Part shown: positions 35,486-43,557 of the stretch, piece by piece
Layout: each line of letters opens with the position of its first letter
How positions within the stretch are numbered: position 1 is the first letter of the stretch
Assembly: GCA_024231695.1 (NCBI GenBank)
Contig: JAAEQF010000346.1
Location: forward strand, 1 to 47,691
Length of the DNA: 47,691 nucleotides
Source of the DNA: FCB group bacterium
Lineage (GTDB): Bacteria; Zixibacteria; MSB-5A5; GN15; JAAZOE01
Direction of reading: 5' to 3'
Made by a program: the position numbers and the translations under genes
Notes under the pieces: generated by a model
Databases searched by the model: none
What the model saw: the letters and a program-made list of their open reading frames with translations, nothing else
Told to the model about the DNA's origin: nothing

Positions 35486-35793
35486 AATAACCTCCGGTTT
35501 CTTTCTGTAAAGGCAGTTGCAAAGGACGTGCCAAGCGAACCACACAAGAGCATCTCATTACACCGCAATACATTACACCACTACTTCTCGATGAAGACAA
35601 AACCAAAACCAACGCTTCCGCACATAATTTGTGCGAGGACTATGAGGCCTGCATCAAAAACAGTCTATGGCAACGGGTTCTGTCCTCGCAAAGACCAGAT
35701 ATACGGCGGGGCAGCCATTGATGAATATTAAAAAGCCCTTGCCTTGACCGGGAAAATAGGTTAAATATTATGTTTTTAGGGTAAGGATAATCT
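35486..35793. other. Divergent region between lipoprotein and purD, with nested inverted repeats
   Basis: The 308-nt region holds a hairpin CGCACA-TAATT-TGTGCG (35619-35635), and TGCGAGGAC (35632-35640), which is fully complementary to GTCCTCGCA (35682-35690). The two structures share the TGCG, so they exclude each other. The purD promoter lies further downstream. On the minus strand the ribosome site of the lipoprotein is present. No small gene or known riboswitch was recognised. Confidence 0.45.
35744..35771 (+). promoter_or_regulatory. Predicted purD promoter
   Basis: TTGACC (35744-35749) and TATTAT (35766-35771) are 16 nt apart; transcription would start near 35778, about 16 nt before the purD ATG. 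A GTAAGGA ribosome site is 7 nt from the start codon. Confidence 0.65.
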
Positions 35794-37059
35794 ATGAAAA
35801 TCCTGGTGATCGGATCGGGTGGACGCGAGCATACTCTCGTCTGGAAACTTAAATCATCTCCTCTGGTCAGGAAAGTTTATGCTGCTCCGGGCAGTGCCGG
35901 AATCGGCCTGATGGCTGAAACGGTGGATATCAAGGCAGATGATATTGAAGGATTGGCCAGATTTGTACAGGATAAAAATATTGATTTAACCGTAGTCGGA
36001 CCGGAACTCCCCCTAACGCTGGGTATCGTCGATTATTTTGAGGAAAAGGGTCTTCGAATTTTCGGCCCCTCGAAGAGAGCGGCGGAGATTGAGGGTTCCA
36101 AAGCATTTGCCAAAGAGTTCATGCGTAAATATCATATCCCCACAGCCAGCTTCAGGATATTCAATGACAAGACCGAGGCTTTGGATTTCGCCAGAACAGC
36201 CGCCTATCCTCTGTTTATCAAAGCGTCGGGACTGGCCGCGGGCAAAGGAGCTATCAGGGCCGAGAACGCCGATGAAGCAACCCGGACTATTGAAAAGGTT
36301 ATGGGTGATAAAATTTTCGGCGAGGCCGGAGAACAGATCGTTATTGAAGATTGCCTGACCGGGCCGGAAGTGACGGTGATGGCTTTTACCGACGGCAAGT
36401 CCATTCTACCGATGCTTTCAGCGCAAGACCATAAACAGGTCTTTGACGGCGACAAGGGCCCCAACACCGGCGGTATGGGCGCATATTGCCCCACCAATAT
36501 TGTCAATGGCACAATGATGCAAACGATCCGGGAACAAATTCTGGAACCGGTTGTGGTCGGTCTGGAAAAAGAAGGACGGCGCTATAAGGGAATTCTATAC
36601 GCCGGATTAATGATTACCCAATATGGCCCCAAAGTTATCGAATTCAACTGCCGTTTCGGCGATCCCGAAACGCAAGCCGTAATTCCTCTGTTGAAATCCG
36701 ATCTGGCCGATATTTTTATCGCCATTGTCGATGGTAATTTGAGCATTATCGAACCGGAGTGGAAAGAGGGTGCCGCAGTTTGCGTTATCATGGCCTCGGC
36801 CGGATACCCGGGCAAAGCCAAAACCGGACAGGAAATTACCGGGTTGCGAACCTACCGTGAAAACCATGCTTATATATTTCATGCCGGGACAGCCAAAGAG
36901 GGAAGCAAATGGCTGACCGCCGGTGGAAGGGTTTTGGGAGTCACGGCCGTCAACGATGATATCGGATCGGCTGTAAAGGCGGCCTATGCAACCATTGAAA
37001 ACATTCGCTTTGACGGTGCTCATTTCCGTCGCGATATAGCTCATCAAGTGATGAGATGA
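35794..37059 (+). CDS. purD: Phosphoribosylamine-glycine ligase
   Basis: The 421-residue protein is a full-length GARS with the ATP-grasp fold: start MKILVIGSGGREHTLVWKL, VVGPELPLTLGIVDYFE, PLFIKASGLAAGKGA, the LSAQDHKQVFDGDKGPNTGG loop, and the metal-binding IEFNCRFGDPETQAVIP. It makes glycinamide ribotide, the second step of purine synthesis. It is followed 7 nt later by purE. Confidence 0.97.
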   Translation: MKILVIGSGGREHTLVWKLKSSPLVRKVYAAPGSAGIGLMAETVDIKADDIEGLARFVQDKNIDLTVVGPELPLTLGIVDYFEEKGLRIFGPSKRAAEIEGSKAFAKEFMRKYHIPTASFRIFNDKTEALDFARTAAYPLFIKASGLAAGKGAIRAENADEATRTIEKVMGDKIFGEAGEQIVIEDCLTGPEVTVMAFTDGKSILPMLSAQDHKQVFDGDKGPNTGGMGAYCPTNIVNGTMMQTIREQILEPVVVGLEKEGRRYKGILYAGLMITQYGPKVIEFNCRFGDPETQAVIPLLKSDLADIFIAIVDGNLSIIEPEWKEGAAVCVIMASAGYPGKAKTGQEITGLRTYRENHAYIFHAGTAKEGSKWLTAGGRVLGVTAVNDDIGSAVKAAYATIENIRFDGAHFRRDIAHQVMR

Positions 37060-37066
37060 GGATAAA

Positions 37067-37516
37067 ATGAATAATAAAGTACTGGTTATAACCGGCTCCA
37101 AGTCGGATCAGGATTTTGCCGACGCCACCGCCGGAATGCTTGATAAACTGTCCATTGAGTATTCGCTGGAGATATCTTCGGCCCACCGACATCCCGAACA
37201 GACAGTCAAACTGGCCCGCGAAGCCGCTTCCAATGGTTTCGGCGTTATTATTTGTCTGGCCGGCATGGCGGCTCATTTGCCTGGTGTCGTGGCCGCCAAC
37301 ACCAATCTGCCGGTTATCGGTGTGCCCGTTCCGGCCACGCTGGGCGGAATGGATGCAGCCTTGTCAATGATTCAAATGCCTCCGGGAATTCCGGTGGCAA
37401 CAGTGGCCATCGGCAAAGCCGGCGCCAAAAACAGCGCCGTACTGGCTGCCCGTATTCTGGGTTTGACCGACAAGGTAATTGCCGAAAGTCATAGCTCATA
37501 TCGAAATTCACTTTGA
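37067..37516 (+). CDS. purE: N5-CAIR mutase PurE (class I-like)
   Basis: The 149-residue protein has the PurE fold: GSKSDQDFADATAGMLDKL, the SSAHRHPEQT motif carrying the catalytic His, and GMAAHLPGVVAANTNLPVIG. It resembles class I enzymes, which convert N5-CAIR to CAIR and usually need PurK. The common GGAAHLPG reads GMAAHLPG here. No purK is adjacent. A GAGG site precedes the ATG. Confidence 0.93.
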   Translation: MNNKVLVITGSKSDQDFADATAGMLDKLSIEYSLEISSAHRHPEQTVKLAREAASNGFGVIICLAGMAAHLPGVVAANTNLPVIGVPVPATLGGMDAALSMIQMPPGIPVATVAIGKAGAKNSAVLAARILGLTDKVIAESHSSYRNSL

Positions 37517-37589
37517 TTTTCACGGGACAAATTCGTCTCTAAGTGTATAAAAGATGAAGAAAGTAAAAACAAGTTTGATAGGAGATGAT

Positions 37590-38492
37590 ATGAAAGGCCT
37601 GACAACTATTCTCAAATCGCTGATGATCTGCCTGTTAGTCGTCACTTTGACCACCGGCGCCACGGTCGCTGAAGATTCCGAACAGGCCAAGGAAAGCTTC
37701 AATATGGGGCTCGAGGCGCAACAGAAAGGCGACACGACTTCGGCCATTACTTACTATAAATCAGCCATTACTCTGGATGATACCATGGCCGACGCTCATC
37801 TGAATCTTGGTTCCATTTACTTTGCCCAGGGAAAAATGACCGATGCCGCCTCACAGTTCAAAAAAGTTACCGATAACGATCCGACCAATGCCATGGCTTT
37901 TGCCAATTACGCAAAAGTCCTGGCCGCTCAGAAGAAGAACTCCGATGCCATCGCCGCTTTTCAATCCGCTTTGGAAGCCGACAAAAGCTACGTTGAGGCC
38001 GAAAAGGAATTGGGAAAACTTTATTACAAGGCCAAAGATTACGATCAGGCCATATCATCGCTTGAGGCATTCATTAAGAGTGATTCCTCTGACTTCTATT
38101 CGCATTACCTCTGTGGAATGGCTTCCAAAAAGAAGAAAAACAACAAGAAAGCCATCACTTATTTCGGCAACGCCATCAAACTGAACGCCAAACATTTTGA
38201 ATCGCTTTACAACCTGGCCGGGATATATCTTGGTCAGCAAAAATATTCTCTAGCCATAAAGAACTACGAGAGAGCCCTGAAGATCAAACCCAAGCATTAT
38301 CGCTGTGCCCGCAAACTGGCCATAGCCATTCAATCCAGCGATCCGGAGAACTACGACGCTGCTATTGAAGCCTGGAATCGGTTTATCACCGTGGCCCGAA
38401 GGAATACCGATGCACGGGCCAAAAAATATATTAGCGAAGCGGAAAAGCTGGTCAAAGATCTTGATGATGCCCGGGTCATGACCGACGAGTAA
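37590..38492 (+). CDS. Exported TPR-repeat protein
   Basis: The 300-residue protein starts at the ATG at 37590, with an AGGAGATGAT ribosome site; the frame begins 12 codons earlier but without one. A signal peptide (about 1-27, ending TVAE) is followed by about seven TPR units, for example LEAQQKGDTTSAITYYKSAI, DAHLNLGSIYFAQGKMTDAA and SLYNLAGIYLGQQKYSLAIK. TPR arrays bind protein partners, here probably in the periplasm. It may be co-transcribed with purDE, though a link in function is not evident. A strong terminator follows. Confidence 0.88.
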   Translation: MKGLTTILKSLMICLLVVTLTTGATVAEDSEQAKESFNMGLEAQQKGDTTSAITYYKSAITLDDTMADAHLNLGSIYFAQGKMTDAASQFKKVTDNDPTNAMAFANYAKVLAAQKKNSDAIAAFQSALEADKSYVEAEKELGKLYYKAKDYDQAISSLEAFIKSDSSDFYSHYLCGMASKKKKNNKKAITYFGNAIKLNAKHFESLYNLAGIYLGQQKYSLAIKNYERALKIKPKHYRCARKLAIAIQSSDPENYDAAIEAWNRFITVARRNTDARAKKYISEAEKLVKDLDDARVMTDE

Positions 38493-38515
38493 AGATCATT
38501 TGCAATAATGACAAT

Positions 38516-38547
38516 AAAAAGGCCCGCCGGATCGGCGGGCTTTTTTT
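38516..38547 (+). terminator. Bidirectional rho-independent terminator
   Basis: An 8-bp GC-rich stem GCCCGCCG/CGGCGGGC (38522-38529 with 38533-38540, 3-nt loop) is followed by TTTTTTT on the plus strand and, on the minus strand, by TTTTTATT. It separates the convergent TPR and triple-repeat genes and can stop transcription from both sides. Confidence 0.92.
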
Positions 38548-38562
38548 ATGAATGTATTCTTA

Positions 38563-39810
38563 TTATTTTTCGAAATCCACTCGATCAAAATCTTCCCAGT
38601 CAATAAAGGCGTCCTCATCGTCATCGTCTTTATTGGTGAAGATTAGTATCCCCTTATTCTCGTCATTGACATCGTTGGAATCACGCAGGCGGAATGTTCG
38701 ACCGTCCCATAAAGTGACCCGGCTGGTGCGCCGCGAAATTTTTTCAAGCGATTTAATATGTTCCAGGACAATATCGAATTCGACGCTGCGATAATTGCCG
38801 TCAATAACTTCCCAGGTGTATTCCTCGTCATCGTCCCAGCGAATATAGCCTGAGTACTTTTCTCCGTCCTCGTCGTAAACTGCGCCCTTAAGGCGACGGC
38901 CGCCGTCAAAGTCGTTGTAGTCAGGATAAGCGTCTGCCGGAGGCCCTTTCAGATCGAGGCTTTCAAATTCATCCCATTCGACAATAATCCGACCCAGCTT
39001 GAGATCGGAGATGACGATGCCACGATTCCCGCTGTCCACATCATTGGAATCATCAAGGCGGTATTTCTTCCCGCCCTTGAGATAAACCATTGAGGCCTGC
39101 GATGATATCCGCTCAATACGTTCGATTTTGCCGAACTCAATTTTCCGTTTCCGGCGCCGATCACTGCCATCAAGGATATCCTCGGTGAACATTTCATCCA
39201 CGTCCCAGCAAATCCAGCCGGTATATTCCCCGGCCCGACTAGTGGTCACCGTGCCATACAGCCTATCGCCAAATTCGGAATCAAAATCGCCGCCTTCTTC
39301 AAACTCGATATATTCGATATCGTCCCATTCCAGTTCGAGTTCGCCTTCTTCGGCGGTTTCGATGACTAATTCCCGTATCCCGTCACCGAGGTCAGTGGAA
39401 GAATTGATGATTTCCACTTCCTGACCGCTTTTCAAGAGCAGTTCGGCGTCGTTTCCGGAAGTGGGAGTCAGGGTTTTGATATGGCCGAAAGCAATGCAGG
39501 CTTGCGACGAGGAGCCCGACCAGCCTCCGCCTTCGTTGTAAATGGTCAGGCCGAAAATGCTGACCTTGTTGTCTTTATCCCGGTATTTACGCCTTTTCGA
39601 TTTACTGCTTCTACGGTCACGGTCCTTGTTGCCGTCGATAAGATCGTCCCAGGCTCCTTCATTTTTGTCCCAGCGTATAGCGCCTTCAAGCACGTCTCCC
39701 CGGTCGGTGTAAATCTTTCCGTAGATTCTTCCCTTTTCGGCCGAAACCAATGACGCCGCCAAAATCAGAAGCAGGGTCAGGATACCGATGTGAGTAATTC
39801 TCTGAATCAT
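38563..39810 (-). CDS. Exported protein of three unrecognised tandem repeats
   Basis: The 415-residue protein starts at the ATG at 39810 (GAGG 5 nt upstream), giving a signal peptide ending VSA near residue 24. The rest is three repeats (about residues 27-170, 182-287 and 305-413). Each opens with (G/D/R)R(I/L)YGxVY, then (L/Y)xGxIxWDxxE and (D/E)xIDG; each ends with a hydrophobic strand and (E)WD(D/E)(F/I)(E/D)xx(D/E)F. Repeats 2 and 3 share the core RLxDSNDVxxxNxGIxI. The first repeat has a Lys/Arg-rich insert. The sequence is very acidic and beta-rich. I do not recognise a family; a wall- or matrix-binding role is possible but unproven. Confidence 0.75.
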   Translation of the reverse strand: MIQRITHIGILTLLLILAASLVSAEKGRIYGKIYTDRGDVLEGAIRWDKNEGAWDDLIDGNKDRDRRSSKSKRRKYRDKDNKVSIFGLTIYNEGGGWSGSSSQACIAFGHIKTLTPTSGNDAELLLKSGQEVEIINSSTDLGDGIRELVIETAEEGELELEWDDIEYIEFEEGGDFDSEFGDRLYGTVTTSRAGEYTGWICWDVDEMFTEDILDGSDRRRKRKIEFGKIERIERISSQASMVYLKGGKKYRLDDSNDVDSGNRGIVISDLKLGRIIVEWDEFESLDLKGPPADAYPDYNDFDGGRRLKGAVYDEDGEKYSGYIRWDDDEEYTWEVIDGNYRSVEFDIVLEHIKSLEKISRRTSRVTLWDGRTFRLRDSNDVNDENKGILIFTNKDDDDEDAFIDWEDFDRVDFEK

Positions 39811-39954
39811 AAAAACCTCGCTTTGCTTCTTAATCTCTTTGTCATTTTGACGCAATTTTATCTGAAATGGTTGCCATTAAACATCTTCTTTTTTCATTGC
39901 CTTATGAGGGATTATCATGGTTGAAACAGGTATTTTCAAGAATAAAACTACCGG

Positions 39955-42786
39955 TTACTTCAAATATATCATCTTCCTGACATCGCTGAAACCGGTCGAA
40001 CTGAATTTGTAAAAATACAGTCCGGAAGCAACCACTGCGCCGTCAGAAGTTTTGGCGTCCCAGACAACCTGATGCGAACCGGCCGGCAAATAGGCATCGA
40101 CGACAACGGCCACTCGCTGTCCCAGAATATTGAATATTTCTAAACGAACAGCATCGCCGCGTGGCATATAGAAATTTATTTCAGTACGGCCGTTAAACGG
40201 ATTGGGGTAATTCTGATCGAGGGAGTAAATGGCTGGATTATGATTAGTCTCCCGGTCATCGACAGAGGTAGGATAATCTATGGTGATATCATGATTTTCC
40301 GGTATTGGCGAAAAAACAAATCCGACTTCGGTTTCAAGGAATAAACTGTCTTCAACATTGACCGTAAGGGCTGTCGTTCCAACCAGCGAATCGTTGGCTC
40401 GCATCTTCAGATCTCCGAGGTGATACTGGCCGGGGCTGATTGCACCAAGCAGGGTATCAGCCAGGATCTCAATAGTTAATCTGTCCGGGTCGGTTTCCAC
40501 GGTTGCCGTCGTTCTTCCATTGAGATCTCCGGAAGGATCGGCAATTGAATCGCAAATCACCATCAGTGAATCATAACGTAATTGAATTTTGCCACGGTTT
40601 ATTGAGTTTTGAATATGCAGGTAGACCGACACATCAAACTCCTGGTCCAGTTGTGTAGAGACCGGTGGAATAAAAATCGTATCTGAAATATAAATATTGG
40701 CGCTAAGCGTTACTGTGATTGAATCGTTGAAGGCGGCCGCTTCATGAATCACCATGCTCCCAACATAAAGCACCGTATCCAGTGTGTCAGTGGCAATCGA
40801 AAAACAGACATAATCGCTATCACTACCGGCGGCGGTTGTTATTTCCAGCCAGCCAGTTTCACTTTCCGCTGTCCAGTTCGAGGCGGCTCCGCCAAGATTG
40901 ACGATTTGGAAGGAATCGGTTATGGTCTTCCCCCAGATAATATCCAGACTAAGAGTGTCCGGTTCAGCGGTTAAATAGGCCAGATTTTCTAAAATGGCAA
41001 GGGTGACAACCAGTGATTCCGGGCTATTGAGTGCCTCGTCATCGCTGACGATCACATAGCCGGTGTAGTTACCGGCTGTCAATGATGAAATATCGCAACT
41101 GACGGTAACCGAGTCGCCAGCAGTACCGGAGGTAATATCAACCGAAAGCCAGGTATCAGATTCCGTAATCGACCAGTTCAATGATCCGGTGCCTGAATTT
41201 TCGATAATGAAGCTTTGGTCATCCGGTGAGCCCACTTCTTTCAGTGCCCTGAAGGCCAATGTATCGGAATCGAATTCAAGCAGCGGACCGGTGATATTCA
41301 GCAGGACCGGCGCAAGTAAGGCGGAATCGTTGTGGGCGATATCGACCAGTCGTATATAGCCCAAATGAACACCATAATCAAGAGTATCGGAAGTTATACT
41401 CACCGAAAAGCTGTCCGGCGTAGTGCCGGTTGATTTCGATAGCTCAATCCAGTCGGATTCCGCTACCAAGGCATAGTTGACTTCGCTGTCACCGGCACTC
41501 TGTAAGTTCATTACTTGCGGCTCAGGACTGGGAGCGTACTTATCTTTGGAGAATTCCAAATTTGAGGGCGACACCAAAAGTGACGGCTCATAGTATTGAT
41601 ATGTCCGGCCGTAAATATCGAAATTGCCCTCGCGATTATCGGCCCAGACAAAATATAGTATCTCGCCATCCATGGCCACATCAGGGATATACTGAACACC
41701 GGCTGAATCAAGATTTACCGCAAAGTTTTCATCGGTCATCGATCCATCAAACTCAATTATCTGGCCCCGGGCATTCCAGTTGCCTTGAGATGAATCCGAC
41801 CATACTACACAGACGTTACCTCGGCGATCAGCAGCCACGCGAGGATCCCGTTGGGTCGTGTGGGTGTTATCTTTGTTTATGACAAAGTTTGATCCAAGGC
41901 GCGCCATATCGGAGCTATACCGCTGGCCGAAGATATCGGGATTAACAGGATAATTACCGCGTCGCCAATCGGTCCAGACTACGGTGATTACATCATTACC
42001 GCCGATAACCACCGAAGGGAATTTCTGTTTACTGTCGTCGCCGTCATCATTGATTTTTATATTTGTTCCGACCGCCTGCCCGGTCGAGTCGAATTTTTGA
42101 ATGTAGACATCATCGTTACCATTACGTCCATCATACCAGACAACAACGAACCAACCCTTGGCCGACAGGGCTATGTCCGGTTCATGCTGGGGAGTAAAAG
42201 TCAAATCATCATTGACTCTGGTATTGGAGCCAATAAGGGTGGCGGAGCTATCAACCGTTTGACAGAAAATATCCCAGTTATTGTTGCGCACATCCTTCCA
42301 GGCAACCACCGATTTACCCCATCCGGCAGAGGCCACTGAAGGCGCATAATGACTGGAATCGGGCTGTTCGACAGTGATATTTTTATTTTCCCCTACTTTT
42401 CCCAGGCTGTCCAGTTTTTGAAAATAGATATCGGGATCAAACGGAAAGCTGTTGTTACGATAGTCTTTCCATACCAAATAATAATTACCATACCAATCGG
42501 CGGACAAGTCGGGATCGAGTTGCCAGGCGCCTATACTGTCATCATTAATAATGAAATTATAGCCGACGGCCACTGAATCAAAAAGCTGCGCATATAAGTC
42601 GCTGTTGCCGTTTCGAAAATCAATCCAAGCTACGGCGAATTTACCGTCATGCCCGACTGCCACTGAGGGGTTGTTCTGCTCGGCTCCGGAATGGTCAGCA
42701 GAGACGAGAAAATCCTCGGCTGCGGCCTGAACCGTCAGGGTCACGCAGAGGTAGAGATATAATATTATTAAGCGTACGCATACCAT
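39955..42786 (-). CDS. Large secreted propeller/BACON protein with C-terminal sorting domain
   Basis: The 943-residue protein is started at the ATG at 42786, giving a signal peptide ending VQAAA near residue 23; an in-frame TTG at 42828 adds 14 residues, and neither has a ribosome site. Residues about 25-400 hold six propeller-like repeats (PSVAVGHDGKFAVAWIDFRNG type). Three BACON/ASPM-like units follow (about 410-690; WLSVDITSGTAGDSVTVSCD), then a cohesin-like beta domain (about 700-840) and a C-terminal sorting domain with SLDQNYPNPFNGRTEINFYM and GLYFYKF, as in proteins exported by type IX secretion. It is probably surface-bound or released. Confidence 0.85.
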   Translation of the reverse strand: MVCVRLIILYLYLCVTLTVQAAAEDFLVSADHSGAEQNNPSVAVGHDGKFAVAWIDFRNGNSDLYAQLFDSVAVGYNFIINDDSIGAWQLDPDLSADWYGNYYLVWKDYRNNSFPFDPDIYFQKLDSLGKVGENKNITVEQPDSSHYAPSVASAGWGKSVVAWKDVRNNNWDIFCQTVDSSATLIGSNTRVNDDLTFTPQHEPDIALSAKGWFVVVWYDGRNGNDDVYIQKFDSTGQAVGTNIKINDDGDDSKQKFPSVVIGGNDVITVVWTDWRRGNYPVNPDIFGQRYSSDMARLGSNFVINKDNTHTTQRDPRVAADRRGNVCVVWSDSSQGNWNARGQIIEFDGSMTDENFAVNLDSAGVQYIPDVAMDGEILYFVWADNREGNFDIYGRTYQYYEPSLLVSPSNLEFSKDKYAPSPEPQVMNLQSAGDSEVNYALVAESDWIELSKSTGTTPDSFSVSITSDTLDYGVHLGYIRLVDIAHNDSALLAPVLLNITGPLLEFDSDTLAFRALKEVGSPDDQSFIIENSGTGSLNWSITESDTWLSVDITSGTAGDSVTVSCDISSLTAGNYTGYVIVSDDEALNSPESLVVTLAILENLAYLTAEPDTLSLDIIWGKTITDSFQIVNLGGAASNWTAESETGWLEITTAAGSDSDYVCFSIATDTLDTVLYVGSMVIHEAAAFNDSITVTLSANIYISDTIFIPPVSTQLDQEFDVSVYLHIQNSINRGKIQLRYDSLMVICDSIADPSGDLNGRTTATVETDPDRLTIEILADTLLGAISPGQYHLGDLKMRANDSLVGTTALTVNVEDSLFLETEVGFVFSPIPENHDITIDYPTSVDDRETNHNPAIYSLDQNYPNPFNGRTEINFYMPRGDAVRLEIFNILGQRVAVVVDAYLPAGSHQVVWDAKTSDGAVVASGLYFYKFSSTGFSDVRKMIYLK

Positions 42787-42852
42787 GGCAATGCTGAATA
42801 TGGCAAACGGCTTGCCCGAAAACAGCAAATTATGATATCGGCTTAAATGATT

Positions 42853-42881
42853 GAATTATGGACGATTAGCGGGGTGTTCAA
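42853..42881 (-). promoter_or_regulatory. Possible promoter of the large secreted protein
   Basis: On the minus strand TTGAAC (42881-42876) and TAATTC (42858-42853) are 17 nt apart; transcription would begin near 42846. The boxes are only partly consensus. Confidence 0.4.
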
Positions 42882-42902
42882 TTTGAGGGTCGGAAAGGCG
42901 AC

Positions 42903-42930
42903 AAAAAAGCCGGAAATTATATCCGGTTTT
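42903..42930 (-). terminator. Terminator after HU and the COX24-like gene
   Basis: On the minus strand CCGGA (42926-42922) pairs with TCCGG (42914-42910) around a 7-nt loop; an A-run before and TTTTTT after (42908-42903) complete the signal. A second stem-loop of 12 bp lies upstream at 42950-42978. Confidence 0.7.
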
Positions 42931-43002
42931 CCTCGGAAACTTATTCACCGATGGGAAAGAGTGAACCTCTCTCCCATCAGTGTATATTTGCGTCACATCG
43001 CG

Positions 43003-43098
43003 TTAGACTTTCTTCTTTTTATGTCTGTCGCGACGCCTTCTTTTTTTCCTCTTATGCGTTTTGATCTTTTGACGCTTGCGCTTTTTTCCGCTGGGCAT
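43003..43098 (-). CDS. 31-residue COX24/AURKAIP1-like ribosomal protein
   Basis: An ATG at 43098 with AGGAGG 4 nt upstream opens a 31-codon frame. The product, beginning MPSGKKRKRQKIKTHKRKKR, is nearly all Lys, Arg and His. It matches the small bacterial proteins with an AURKAIP1/COX24 domain, relatives of mitochondrial ribosomal protein mS38, known in Bacteroidetes and other FCB bacteria, with the conserved MPSGKKRK...KTHKRKKR core. It is expected to lie in the small ribosomal subunit near the decoding region. It lies 31 nt after the HU stop, probably on the same transcript, and is followed by a stem-loop and a terminator. It is easily missed because of its size. Confidence 0.85.
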   Translation of the reverse strand: MPSGKKRKRQKIKTHKRKKRRRRDRHKKKKV

Positions 43099-43129
43099 TC
43101 AACCTCCTGAATGATCAATCGATGCTGTG

Positions 43130-43414
43130 CTAAACCGGGAGTTTCGTAATCAAATTTTTGAATTCATTGGAGGGTTTGAAAACCGGTACTTTGCGATCCG
43201 GAACCGGGACAACTTCTCCGGTCCGAGGGTTTCTGGCCTTACGAGCTTTCCTAAGCTTGATTTTGAAGGTCCCGAAACCACGAATCTCAATGTTGTGGCC
43301 AGACTCCAATGATTTCTTTACAGTTGCCAGAAAATTGTCGACTACCACGGCGACATCGGTCCGAGTAAGCCCGGTTTTCTCAGCTACTTTTTCGACCAGA
43401 TCGGCCTTGGTCAT
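43130..43414 (-). CDS. HU-family DNA-binding protein
   Basis: The 94-residue protein is a standard HU/IHF: start MTKADLVEKVAEKTGLTRTD, the beta-arm motif IEIRGFGTFKIKLRKARKAR and NPRTGEVVPVPDRKVPVFKP. It bends and compacts DNA. A GAGGAGGAT ribosome site precedes the ATG. It stands in front of the COX24-like gene and behind a TTGCGT-17-TATGTT promoter. Confidence 0.97.
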   Translation of the reverse strand: MTKADLVEKVAEKTGLTRTDVAVVVDNFLATVKKSLESGHNIEIRGFGTFKIKLRKARKARNPRTGEVVPVPDRKVPVFKPSNEFKNLITKLPV

Positions 43415-43458
43415 CTCATCCTCCTCCCAAATTTTCCATCAATGAATTTGAGTTTTTA

Positions 43459-43487
43459 AACATAACACTTCTTTTTGGCGTACGCAA
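43459..43487 (-). promoter_or_regulatory. Possible promoter of the HU gene
   Basis: On the minus strand TTGCGT (43487-43482) and TATGTT (43464-43459) are 17 nt apart, about 45 nt upstream of the HU ATG. Both boxes are partial matches. Confidence 0.45.
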
Positions 43488-43557
43488 CTACTTTTCTTGC
43501 AAAGACTAAAGAATTATTCACCAGTTGGGCTTTCGGTTAAAACCCTCTAAAATCGGG

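Noticed and set aside
35619-35793. A purine or ZTP riboswitch upstream of purD
   Set aside because: The conserved cores of these aptamers are not seen; only simple inverted repeats are present.
39901-39990. A small plus-strand frame downstream of the triple-repeat gene
   Set aside because: It runs into the end of the convergent secreted-protein gene and has no ribosome site.
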